DNA of 64,000 nt from Stenotrophomonas rhizophila. GTDB taxonomy: Bacteria > Pseudomonadota > Gammaproteobacteria > Xanthomonadales > Xanthomonadaceae. Of the stretch, positions 1 through 7,190 are shown piece after piece. The position numbers and the translations under genes were made by a program. Location: NCBI RefSeq assembly GCF_020857975.1, contig NZ_JACWUO010000015.1:1-64000 (forward strand). The letters are read 5' to 3'. Below the pieces are notes generated by a model. That model was given only the letters and a program-made list of their open reading frames with translations, was not told the origin of the DNA and made no database searches. Numbering within the stretch: the first letter of the stretch is position 1; each line of letters begins with the position of its first letter.

Positions 1-62
1 AGATGCTCGTCATCCTCAACGCCCGCAAACGGGACGCCGAAGTGGCCCTGACAGGCATCTGA
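1..62 (+). CDS. C-terminal end of an unidentified gene cut by the window edge
   Basis: An open frame enters from the left edge (codons in phase with position 3) and stops at TGA 60-62. The visible residues end in ARKRDAEVALTGI. Codon third positions are almost all G or C, as in real genes of this genome. It converges on the YetF-like gene, with 11 bases between the two stops. Too little is visible to name a family; an ATG at position 3 is in frame, but an ORF starting there would have only 19 residues, so a longer gene beginning outside the window is far more likely. Confidence 0.4.
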   Translation, partial: MLVILNARKRDAEVALTGI

Positions 63-73
63 CAAGACAGTTG

Positions 74-592
74 CTACGGGGCGCTGGGCAGATTGTTTTT
101 CCCCTCCACGCCTGGCGTGGATCTACGCGGCACGATGGTGATGTGGCCGTTTATCTCCAGCAGCGCCATCGCCACCTCGCTCACGTCCAGGCAGCCCTGC
201 TGGCGCAGTGCCGCGGCGAAGTCGGCCTGGGTGACCAGTTCGCGTTTGAGCACCGAATCGAGCAGCCTGCCGTCGCGGGCGATCAGCACCGGCTCGCCTT
301 CGACCAGGGCTTCGATGCGGCGGCTGCGCGTGGTCAGCCAGCCCACGCCGTAGTTGATGCAGATCAGCGTGGCCGCCAGCAGCAGCCCGCCGCCCAGGGA
401 GGTGTCCTGGCCCAGCAGGGCGTTCTGCACCGCGTTGCCGAGCAGCACGATCAGCAGCACGTCGAATGCGGTGATCTGGCCCAGCGCGCGCTTGCCCGAC
501 AGCCGCACCATGCCCAGCACCACCGCATACACCACCACCGCGCGCAGGATGAATTCCCACCACGGCATGGCCAGCGTAAACAGGTCGCTCAT
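74..592 (-). CDS. YetF/DUF421-family membrane protein
   Basis: This 172-residue protein has an N-terminal hydrophobic part of about three membrane segments (residues 10-85), followed by a small soluble domain. It carries the family-typical stretch VRLSGKRALGQ and later EGEPVLIARDGRL. DUF421 proteins such as Bacillus YetF and enterobacterial YcaP are inner-membrane proteins of poorly defined role. ATG 592 is preferred over GTG 595 because a GGGGAGG ribosome site lies five bases before it. The gene is separate from polA and lies beyond the terminator of the small RNA. Family assignment is fairly sure; function is unknown. Confidence 0.8.
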   Translation of the reverse strand: MSDLFTLAMPWWEFILRAVVVYAVVLGMVRLSGKRALGQITAFDVLLIVLLGNAVQNALLGQDTSLGGGLLLAATLICINYGVGWLTTRSRRIEALVEGEPVLIARDGRLLDSVLKRELVTQADFAAALRQQGCLDVSEVAMALLEINGHITIVPRRSTPGVEGKNNLPSAP

Positions 593-693
593 CACGTCCT
601 CCCCGGTTCAGCCCACAGCATGCGGGGCGGTGGAGGTGGCGGCAACATCCGGGATGATGCGGACCGAGCTATGGCGGCCTTTGTGGCCGCCCA

Positions 694-732
694 AATAAAA
701 AGCCCCGCCGACCAGGGGGAGGTCAGCGGGGC
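694..732 (-). terminator. Rho-independent terminator of the small RNA (and of polA read-through)
   Basis: On the minus strand the stem GCCCCGCUGACC (732-721) pairs with GGUCGGCGGGGC (713-702), with one G-U pair, around a C-rich loop (720-714), and is followed by TTTTTATTT (701-693). It is the only strong terminator downstream of polA, so it may end both transcripts. Confidence 0.85.
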
Positions 733-816
733 CGGGGAACGGGCGCTTGGGGAGGAGCCCCCGTTCCGAGATCTGCTCCAGGGGATGGGAGAGATCCACA
801 ACAGGCATTGCGCCTG
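694..816 (-). ncRNA. Candidate sX13-like small regulatory RNA with C-rich hairpin loops
   Basis: The space between polA and the YetF-like gene holds no convincing ORF but, on the minus strand, a run of hairpins: ACAGGC/GCCTGT near the 5' end, GGATCT/AGATCT around 768-797, GGAACGGG/CCCGTTCC at 736-767 and a final GC-rich stem. The larger loops carry CTCCC, CTCCCC and TCCCCC. A TATAGA -10 element (823-828) puts the start near 816, giving about 120 nt. Xanthomonas sX13, as I recall it, is about 115 nt, lies beside polA and acts through C-rich loops. Homology is inferred from position, size and loops; no alignment was made. Confidence 0.65.
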
Positions 817-959
817 TCGAGGTCTATAAAAGCACCCCGAACATTGATAGTTCGTGAAGGGGCCCAATTAAGCCTGCCTTACCACGGGAAACATTCATCC
901 AACAGTCAGTTTTTGCGGACAGAGTGAACGAATTCAGCAGTTTCACCGTGATTGACGTC

Positions 960-3731
960 TCAGTGAGCCTCGTCCCAGTTATCGCCGACGCCGGCATCCA
1001 CCACCAACGGCACACGCATCTGGGCTGAAGACGACATCAGCTCCACCACCTTCAAACGCAAGGTCTCCAGGAACGAACTTTCGGTTTCGAAGACCAGTTC
1101 ATCGTGTACCTGCATGATCATCCGGGCCTGGCCGTTCTGGCCCTGCAGCCAGTCGTCCACCTTGACCATGGCCCGCTTGATGATGTCCGCCGCGGTGCCC
1201 TGCATCGGGGCATTGATCGCGGCGCGCTCGGCACCGGCACGCAGGCCCTGGTTGCGGGCGTTGATGTCGTTCAGGTACAGCCGGCGGCCTTCCAGGGTTT
1301 CCACATAGCCGTGGTCGCGGGCCTGCTGGCGCATGCGCTCCATGAAATCGCGCACGCCCGGGTAACGGCTGAAGTACAGCGCCACGTAATCCTGGGCCTG
1401 GCCACGGTCGATGCCCAGGTTGCGGGCCAGCCCGAACGCGCTCATGCCGTACATCAGGCCGAAGTTGATCGCCTTGGCCGCGCGGCGCTCGTTGGGGGTG
1501 ACCTGGTCCAGCGCGCGCCCGAACACCTCGGCGGCGGTGGCGCGGTGCACGTCCACGCCGAGCTCGAAGGCGCGCACCAGGCCCGGGTCTTCGGACAGGT
1601 GGGCCATGATCCGCAGTTCGATCTGCGAGTAGTCGCAGGCCAGGATCTTGCAGCCCGGCGGGGCCACGAAGGCGCGGCGGATGCGGCGGCCGTCCTCGGT
1701 GCGGATCGGGATGTTCTGCAGGTTGGGGTCCGACGAAGACAGCCGGCCGGTGGCGGCACCGGACTGGTGGTAGCTGGTATGGACCCGGCCGGTGGCCGGG
1801 TTGACCATCTCCGGCAGCTTGTCGGTGTAGGTGCTGCGCAGCTTGGCCAGGCCGCGGTATTCCAGGATCACCCGCGGCAGCTCGTGCTGTTCGGCGATCG
1901 CCTCCAGCGCCTCTTCATTGGTGCTGGGCTGGCCCTTTGGGGTCTTGATCAGCGCCGGCAGCTTCAGTTCGTCGAACAGCACCGCCTGCAGCTGCTTGGG
2001 CGAATCCAGGTTGAAGGTACGCCCGGCCAGTTCGGTGGCCTTCTGCTGGGCAGCCAGCATGCGCACGCCCAGGTCCTGGCTCTGCCGGCGCAGCTCGGTC
2101 ATGTCGATGTGCACGCCATTGGCCTCGATCCGCGCCAGCACCGGCACCAGCGGCATCTCGATATCGCGGTAGACCCGCTCCAGCGCCGGGATGTCCTGCA
2201 GCTGCGGCTGCAGCACGCGGTGCAGGCGCAGGGTGATGTCGGCGTCTTCGGCGGCGTAGCGGCCGGCTTCATCCAGGCCCACCTGCGAGAACGAAATCTG
2301 CTTGGCGCCCTTGCCGGCCACATCCTCGAACTTGATCGTGTTGTAGCCCAGGTAGCGCATCGCCAGCGAATCCATGTCGTGGCGGGTGGCGGTGGAATTG
2401 AGCACGAAGCTCTCCAGCATGGTGTCGTCGTGGTAGCCCTGCACGTCCACCCCGTGCCGGCGCAGCACGTGCAGGTCGTACTTGCCGTGCTGGCCGAGCT
2501 TCTTCTTGGCCGGGTCCTGCAGGATCGGGCGCAGTGCGTCCAGCACCTGCTGCAGCGGCAGCTGCGCCGGCGCGCCGGGATAGTTGTGGCCGACCGGGAT
2601 ATAGGCGGCGCGGCCGGGCTCGACCGCCAGGCTGATGCCGACCAGGTTGGCGCGCATCGCATCGAGCGCGTCGGTCTCGGTATCCAGGGCGATCAGCTCG
2701 GCGGCGGCGGCGCGCTGCACCCAGGCATCGAGCTGCTCGGTGGTCAGCACGGTCTCGTACTCACCGGCGGCCGACAGCGCCGCATCGACCGGGGCGGCCG
2801 CTTCGTCCGGCGTAGCGCGCGCGTAGCCGGCGGCGGTGCCGCGCAGGCTCACCGGCGCATCGCTGGCGTCGGCCGGCGCAGGCACCGGGCCACCCAGTTC
2901 CTTCAGCGCCTGGGTGAAGCCGTAGCGCAGGTACAGCTCGCTCAGGGTGGGCACGTCCGGGTCGCGCAGGCCCAGCGTGCGCGGGCTGGCCTCCAGCGGC
3001 ACGTCGGTGCGGATGGTGACCAGGTCGCGGTTCAACGGCAGGCGCTCCAGCGCCGCGCGCAGGTTTTCGCCGATCTTGCCCTTCATCGCCGGTGCCGCGG
3101 CCATCACCCCATCCAGGCTCTGGTATTCGGCCAGCCACTTGGCCGCCGTCTTGGGGCCGCACTTGTCCACGCCGGGCACGTTGTCCACGGCATCGCCCAT
3201 CAATGCCAGCAGGTCGACGATCTGGTCGGCGCGTACACCGAACTTGTCCATCACCGCCGCGTCCGAATCCAGGCGGCTGCCGGTCATGGTGTTGACCAGT
3301 TCGATGCCCGGCCGGACCAGCTGGGCAAAGTCCTTGTCGCCGGTGGAAATGGTCACCTGCAGGCCGTCGCGCTGGCCCTGCAGGGCCAATGTGCCGATCA
3401 CATCGTCGGCTTCCACGCCGGGGATGCGCAGGATGGTCAGGCCCAGGGCTTCGACGATGCGGCACATCGGTTCAACCTGCGGGCGCAGGTCGTCGGGCAT
3501 GGGCGGGCGGTTGGCCTTGTAATCGGCGTACAGGTCGTCGCGGAAGGTCTTGCCGGGCGCGTCGACCACGAACGCGATGAACGCCGGGCGTTCCTTCAGC
3601 GTGGCGCGCAGCATGTTGACCACGCCAAACAGCGCGCCGGTGGGCTCGCCCTGGGCATTGGTCAGCGGCGGAAGCGCGTGGAACGCGCGGTACAGGTAAC
3701 TGGACCCGTCAATCAGGACTAATCGGCTCAT
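960..3731 (-). CDS. polA: DNA polymerase I
   Basis: This is a full-length 923-residue Pol I for Okazaki-fragment processing and repair synthesis. The N-terminal 5'-3' exonuclease (about 1-290) includes VLIDGSSYLYRAFHAL. The 3'-5' proofreading domain (about 320-510) keeps the DTE acid pair in LIALDTETDAL. The C-terminal polymerase shows motif A (DYSQIELRIMAHL), motif B (RRAAKAINFGLMYG) and motif C (MQVHDELVFE). The ATG at 3731 gives the expected N-terminus. The candidate sX13-like RNA follows on the same strand. Confidence 0.98.
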   Translation of the reverse strand: MSRLVLIDGSSYLYRAFHALPPLTNAQGEPTGALFGVVNMLRATLKERPAFIAFVVDAPGKTFRDDLYADYKANRPPMPDDLRPQVEPMCRIVEALGLTILRIPGVEADDVIGTLALQGQRDGLQVTISTGDKDFAQLVRPGIELVNTMTGSRLDSDAAVMDKFGVRADQIVDLLALMGDAVDNVPGVDKCGPKTAAKWLAEYQSLDGVMAAAPAMKGKIGENLRAALERLPLNRDLVTIRTDVPLEASPRTLGLRDPDVPTLSELYLRYGFTQALKELGGPVPAPADASDAPVSLRGTAAGYARATPDEAAAPVDAALSAAGEYETVLTTEQLDAWVQRAAAAELIALDTETDALDAMRANLVGISLAVEPGRAAYIPVGHNYPGAPAQLPLQQVLDALRPILQDPAKKKLGQHGKYDLHVLRRHGVDVQGYHDDTMLESFVLNSTATRHDMDSLAMRYLGYNTIKFEDVAGKGAKQISFSQVGLDEAGRYAAEDADITLRLHRVLQPQLQDIPALERVYRDIEMPLVPVLARIEANGVHIDMTELRRQSQDLGVRMLAAQQKATELAGRTFNLDSPKQLQAVLFDELKLPALIKTPKGQPSTNEEALEAIAEQHELPRVILEYRGLAKLRSTYTDKLPEMVNPATGRVHTSYHQSGAATGRLSSSDPNLQNIPIRTEDGRRIRRAFVAPPGCKILACDYSQIELRIMAHLSEDPGLVRAFELGVDVHRATAAEVFGRALDQVTPNERRAAKAINFGLMYGMSAFGLARNLGIDRGQAQDYVALYFSRYPGVRDFMERMRQQARDHGYVETLEGRRLYLNDINARNQGLRAGAERAAINAPMQGTAADIIKRAMVKVDDWLQGQNGQARMIMQVHDELVFETESSFLETLRLKVVELMSSSAQMRVPLVVDAGVGDNWDEAH

Positions 3732-3828
3732 GCGACGATTCTACGCGCCCGATGCCGGCCGCCGAAGGCGCGCGGCTCACGGCGGGTGGGGCATAATCGG
3801 AACTCCCCCGTCCAAGGACCCTCGGCCC

Positions 3829-4113
3829 ATGAAGACCCTGTTGCTGGTTGGCCTGCTTGCATTGGCCGGTTGCGCCACCACCGGAGGCGCAGGCGCCCCG
3901 CCCGTGGACGTCAGCGGTGCCGATGTGGTGCGCAAGACCCTGGGCAATGGCGATACCCTCGAGGAATACCGGGTGGGCGGCCAGCTGCGCATGGTCAAGG
4001 TGACCCCGGCGCGCGGCGCGCCGTTCTACATGTACGACCGCAACGGCGATGGCCAGATGGACAACGACAAGGACGGCGTGTCGCCGGTGTACTGGAAGTT
4101 GTACAGCTGGTGA
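3829..4113 (+). CDS. DUF2782-like small lipoprotein
   Basis: This 94-residue protein has a lipoprotein signal ending in the lipobox LAGC (Cys15). The mature part contains the DUF2782-type core VVRKTLGNGDTLEEYRVGG, a basic strand and the acidic segment DRNGDGQMDNDKDG, which resembles a Ca-binding loop. In many proteobacteria such genes sit beside polA; here it is divergent from polA with about 100 bases between. ATG 3829 is chosen because it begins the signal peptide; longer in-frame starts add only non-signal sequence. Function is not established. Confidence 0.8.
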   Translation: MKTLLLVGLLALAGCATTGGAGAPPVDVSGADVVRKTLGNGDTLEEYRVGGQLRMVKVTPARGAPFYMYDRNGDGQMDNDKDGVSPVYWKLYSW

Positions 4114-4201
4114 GCCCGGCCTGCCCGCCCTGGCGGCGGGCCATCCTGGAATGCCGCTTGCATCGATGCCTGCACTCGACCGTCCGCTTGTTTGCACCGA
4201 C

Positions 4202-4441
4202 ATGAATACGCCCGAACGCCGCCAGCCCCACGATGACGCCCGCCTGCGCGCCGGTCTCACCGCCGAGCAGCGGCAGGCCCTGGAGACGCTGGAGCATTTC
4301 GGCTGGCAACTGCGCTTCGTGCGCCGCCCGCTGTTCCGCGACCCGATACCGGTGCTGTTCGACCGCAGCGGCGAGCGCTACGTGGTGCTGCAGCCCGACG
4401 GCAGCCTGGACGAGTCGCAGACGCTGAAACTGCGCGACTGA
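4202..4441 (+). CDS. Conserved small hypothetical protein
   Basis: A 79-residue hydrophilic protein with an N-terminal helical part (LTAEQRQALETLEHFGWQLR) and a short beta-rich end (PVLFDRSGERYVVLQPDGSL). It follows the DUF2782 lipoprotein on the same strand 88 bases downstream and ends just before a SMAG repeat pair. No catalytic motif or known domain was recognised. ATG 4202 is preferred because residues encoded further upstream have the low-complexity look of non-coding sequence. Confidence 0.65.
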   Translation: MNTPERRQPHDDARLRAGLTAEQRQALETLEHFGWQLRFVRRPLFRDPIPVLFDRSGERYVVLQPDGSLDESQTLKLRD

Positions 4442-4459
4442 CGCCGAACCCGCAATCCG

Positions 4460-4527
4460 GTAGTGCCGGCCGCTGGCCGGCTCCTCGCATCACCAATTGC
4501 AAGCGGAGCGGCCAACGGCCGGCACCA
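4460..4527. repeat. Facing pair of SMAG (GTAG-headed REP-like) palindromes
   Basis: A GTAG-headed palindrome with the core GCCGGCCGCTGGCCGGC (4460-4484) faces an inverted copy (about 4505-4527, core GCCAACGGCCGGC) across a 20-base spacer. It lies between two convergent genes, so the folded RNA would sit in both 3' ends. Confidence 0.8.
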
Positions 4528-4532
4528 GCTCG

Positions 4533-4979
4533 TCAGCGGATGACCAGCACCGGCACCGTGCTGCGCGCCAGGACCTCGGCGGTCTGGCTGCCCAGCAGCA
4601 CCCGGGTAACCCCGCGACGGCCGTGCGAGGTCATCACGATCAGGTCGCTGCTGCGCTCGGTGGCGGTGTCGATGATGCCGTCGGCGGCATAGCGGTCCAG
4701 CACGTGCACGACGTTGGCGCGCAGCCCCTGCGCCTGGGCGACGGCCTGGGCCGGGGCCAGCACCTTCTGCGCGGTTTCTTCGCGGTCGGCCTTGTACTCG
4801 GGGCTGTTCATATAGCCCACGCTCCAGCCCATGGCGTCGTACATGCCCACCGCCCACGGCTCGGACACGGTCACGATATCGACCTCGGCGTCCAGGTCCT
4901 TGGCCAGTTCCAGGCCTTTGCGCAGGCCCTTCTCGGCCAGTTCCGAACCATCGGTGGCAATCAGGATGCGCTTGTACAT
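4533..4979 (-). CDS. Universal stress protein (UspA family, ATP-binding type)
   Basis: A single Usp domain of 148 residues begins MYKRILIATDGSELAEKG. The ATP-binding signature G-2x-G-9x-G(S/T) is present near the end (SHGRRGVTRVLLGS), followed by EVLARSTVPVLVIR. Such proteins are cytoplasmic nucleotide-binding stress factors. The start at 4979 has a GAGGAG ribosome site and begins exactly at the domain; the longer open frame upstream is rejected. It stands alone, with its 3' end beside the SMAG pair. Confidence 0.92.
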   Translation of the reverse strand: MYKRILIATDGSELAEKGLRKGLELAKDLDAEVDIVTVSEPWAVGMYDAMGWSVGYMNSPEYKADREETAQKVLAPAQAVAQAQGLRANVVHVLDRYAADGIIDTATERSSDLIVMTSHGRRGVTRVLLGSQTAEVLARSTVPVLVIR

Positions 4980-5053
4980 GGCGGGCTCCTCAGCGGTGAA
5001 GAAGGAAGGGCCACCATTGCACACCCGGCGTGCACGGCGTGCCTTGAGCCAGA

Positions 5054-5626
5054 TCAAACTTCCGGTGGCTGGCGTGCGCGAACCACCCGCGCCGGGTTGC
5101 CCACTACCGTGGCCCCGGCCGCAACATCGCCGGTGACCACGCTGCCGGCCCCCACCACGGCGCCGTCGCCGATCTCCACCCCGGGCAGCACGATCGCGCC
5201 GCCACCGATCCACACATTGCGTCCGATCCGCACCGGCCGCGCCGATTCCAGCCCGGTCGCCCGCGCCTGCGCATCACGCGGGTGGTCGGCGGCATAGATC
5301 TGCACCGCCGGCCCGATCTGGCTGCCCGCGCCAATGCGGACCTCGGCCACGTCGAGGATGACGCAGTTGTAGTTGAGGAACACGCCCTCGCCCAGGTGGA
5401 TGTGGCTGCCGTAGTCGCAATGGAACGGCGGGCGGATCACCGCGCCTTCGCCCACCGCGCCCAGCCGCTCGCGCAGCAGCGCGTGGCGGACGGTGGGCGA
5501 CTCGGCCAGGGCGGCGTTGTAGCGCACCATCCAGGCCTTGGCTGCGGCCATCTCGGCCTGCAGCTGCGGGTCGCCCGGCCGGTACGGCTGGCCGGACAGC
5601 ATCTTTTCCTTTTCGCTCAGCGCCAT
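5054..5626 (-). CDS. Maltose/galactoside O-acetyltransferase-like (Maa/LacA/NodL) enzyme
   Basis: A 190-residue left-handed beta-helix acetyltransferase. It has the Maa-type N-terminus (SEKEKMLSGQPYRPGDPQL), hexapeptide repeats from about residue 70, the family segment FHCDYGSHIHLGEGVFLNYN and the catalytic-His region IYAADHPRDAQARATGLE. It is predicted to transfer acetyl from acetyl-CoA to a sugar hydroxyl; the acceptor cannot be read from sequence. The gene stands alone between the stress-protein gene and a small membrane-protein gene, all on the minus strand. Confidence 0.9.
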   Translation of the reverse strand: MALSEKEKMLSGQPYRPGDPQLQAEMAAAKAWMVRYNAALAESPTVRHALLRERLGAVGEGAVIRPPFHCDYGSHIHLGEGVFLNYNCVILDVAEVRIGAGSQIGPAVQIYAADHPRDAQARATGLESARPVRIGRNVWIGGGAIVLPGVEIGDGAVVGAGSVVTGDVAAGATVVGNPARVVRARQPPEV

Positions 5627-5699
5627 GCAGGTTCCTCGTTGCGGCCCCCGATGATGCCTTGGCCGCCACCTCCGGCGTAAGCGGTACCCGACCGGACGC

Positions 5700-5978
5700 T
5701 CAGGCCACGCTCACCCGCCGGCGCCGCAGCGGCAGGCGTACCGCCAGGACCACCACCAGCGCGGTGGCGGCCGCGGTCATCCAGAACGGCCAGGCCGCGA
5801 GCAGCGCGCACAGGCCGGTGGGCCGGGGCTCGCAGCGCAGGCGCAACAGGTCCAGGCCGCCGCCGGCCTCCAGGCAGGCATAGGCGCGGTGGAACAGGGC
5901 CAGCACCGGCGCCATCCAGCCCGCCGACACGGTCAGCGTGGACAGGGCGGCCAGCAGGTACGGAATTCCCTTGTTCAT
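5700..5978 (-). CDS. Small two-helix membrane protein, function unknown
   Basis: A 92-residue protein with an N-terminal hydrophobic segment (YLLAALSTLTVSAGWMAPVL), a middle part with two cysteines (around ACLEAGG and RLRCEPRP) and a second hydrophobic segment (FWMTAAATALVVVLAV), ending in a basic tail. The start at 5978 is chosen because it directly precedes the first hydrophobic segment; the much longer open frame upstream lacks coding character. I do not recognise a family. Confidence 0.55.
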   Translation of the reverse strand: MNKGIPYLLAALSTLTVSAGWMAPVLALFHRAYACLEAGGGLDLLRLRCEPRPTGLCALLAAWPFWMTAAATALVVVLAVRLPLRRRRVSVA

Positions 5979-6119
5979 GTATGCGCTCCCAGCAGACAGC
6001 GCCAGACTCTGGGCGCCGCGCCGGGGTGCCACAAGCGCCACGCGACGAAGCCGCCGAAATCCGGGATGAGTGCCGGGCCGGTGCGGATGAGTGGGGGGCG
6101 TTTGGGCGCCGGGTGGACA

Positions 6120-6176
6120 GCCAGCGCCGGCACTGCGTGCCAACTGACTGCCTGCAGTCAATGGCCCGGCGCTGGC
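6120..6176. repeat. Long inverted repeat downstream of the 6188 gene
   Basis: GCCAGCGCCGG (6120-6130) is repeated inverted at 6166-6176, and a second short palindrome, TGACTGC/GCAGTCA, lies inside at 6145-6160. Together they can fold as a cruciform or an RNA hairpin just after the stop of the 6188-6742 gene. No T-run follows, so it is more like a REP element than a classical terminator. The rest of 5979-6187 shows nothing recognisable. Confidence 0.6.
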
Positions 6177-6187
6177 CGGCCCTGCTG

Positions 6188-6742
6188 TCAGGCGATGCGC
6201 ACCACGCGCGCGCCCTGGCACAGCGGATAGGTCGCAACCAGTTCGGCGATGCGTTCGTGCAGGGTGTCGAACGACACACCGTACAGGTACAGCGCGGTTT
6301 CGGTCGGCCCCTGCCACCAGCTGCAGATCTCGCCCACGCCTTCGATGCGTTCGACGATCTGCTCGAACACGTAGTTCGAATCGCACTGCTCGTAGACCTC
6401 ATCGGGCAGGTCTGTACCGTTCAAGTACAGCGCCAGGCCTTCGGTGACACCGAACGGCTGGTCCGGCGCACCTGCACGCTGGATCAGCGAGCCCTTCGGC
6501 GCGCCCAGCTGTTCCAGCAGTTCGATCACGCCCGGCAGCGAGGCGGGATCGTTCAGCGCGATCTCGATATCGCCATAGTCCACTTCGCCGCCTTCGGTCA
6601 GCGCGGTACCGCCGCCGGTAAGCTGGCCCAGCTCGGCGCTTTCCAACAGCGCCTCGAGCGGATCCTCGAACAACTCATGGCGATGCTCGGGTTGCAGCTT
6701 GGCATTCAATTTGACGGTGACGTGCAGCGGGGAATCGGTCAT
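6188..6742 (-). CDS. Conserved hypothetical acidic protein
   Basis: This 184-residue acidic, soluble protein begins MTDSPLHVTVKLNAKLQPEH. It contains the repeated-looking elements EVDYGDIEIALND and PGVIELLEQLGAPKGSL and an aromatic stretch EICSWWQGPTETALYLYG. I do not recognise a family with confidence; the layout suggests an alpha/beta ferredoxin-like fold, but that is a guess. There is no signal peptide. The start at 6742 has only a weak ribosome site, but the upstream frame runs into the SMAG repeat. It is flanked by repeats on both sides and is probably a single-gene unit. Confidence 0.7.
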   Translation of the reverse strand: MTDSPLHVTVKLNAKLQPEHRHELFEDPLEALLESAELGQLTGGGTALTEGGEVDYGDIEIALNDPASLPGVIELLEQLGAPKGSLIQRAGAPDQPFGVTEGLALYLNGTDLPDEVYEQCDSNYVFEQIVERIEGVGEICSWWQGPTETALYLYGVSFDTLHERIAELVATYPLCQGARVVRIA

Positions 6743-6775
6743 GGAGGTGGCCTGTGCCAACGGGATAGCACCATT

Positions 6776-6841
6776 GTAGTGCCGGCCGCTGGCCGGCTCC
6801 CGATGGCAACCGAGCGAAGAGCCACCGGCCAGTGGCCGGCA
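6776..6841. repeat. Facing pair of SMAG palindromes
   Basis: A GTAG-headed copy with the core GCCGGCCGCTGGCCGGC (6776-6800) and an inverted partner (about 6818-6841, CCGGCCAGTGGCCGGC) lie in the 104-base space between the 6188 gene and the phosphatase gene. The head copy is nearly identical to the one at 4460. Confidence 0.8.
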
Positions 6842-6846
6842 GGCCT

Positions 6847-7173
6847 TCACCGCAGGAACGGCGCAACCTTGCGCTCCAGCAGTTCCACCAGCGCAGGCGC
6901 CATGAAATCGTAATCGTCGGGAATATCCAGGCAGACGATGCGCTTGCTGCCCAGCCATGGCCGGAACCGGCTGGACAGGCGACTGCGGTGGGCGCGCTCC
7001 ATCACGAAGACCAGGTCTGCCCAACGCAGCAGTTCCGGGCTGACCGGCACGTCGGCATCGGGCTTGAGCCCGGCCGAGGCGGTTTCGATGCCGGGCCAGT
7101 CGGCGAACACCTGCTCGGCGGTGGGGCTACGCAGGCGGTTCTGGCTGCAGATGAACAGGACGTGGCGCGTCAT
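6847..7173 (-). CDS. Low-molecular-weight protein-tyrosine-phosphatase-like protein
   Basis: A 108-residue short member of the LMW phosphatase superfamily. The N-terminus places a CX5R(S/T) loop as CSQNRLRSPTAEQVF (Cys from about residue 10), followed by ADLVFVMERAH, a typical family strand. The C-terminal DIPDDYDFM may supply the general-acid aspartate, but it departs from the usual DP pair, so activity is uncertain. The start lies 17 bases after the uvrD stop on the same strand, which points to co-transcription with uvrD. The longer frame reaching back into uvrD is a shadow. Confidence 0.82.
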   Translation of the reverse strand: MTRHVLFICSQNRLRSPTAEQVFADWPGIETASAGLKPDADVPVSPELLRWADLVFVMERAHRSRLSSRFRPWLGSKRIVCLDIPDDYDFMAPALVELLERKVAPFLR

Positions 7174-7190
7174 CCCCGGCGCGCCCGACC

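Noticed and set aside
1104..3722. An 872-codon plus-strand frame opposite polA, and an 804-codon one opposite uvrD (7269-9683)
   Set aside because: Both are shadows of highly conserved genes with high GC at third positions.
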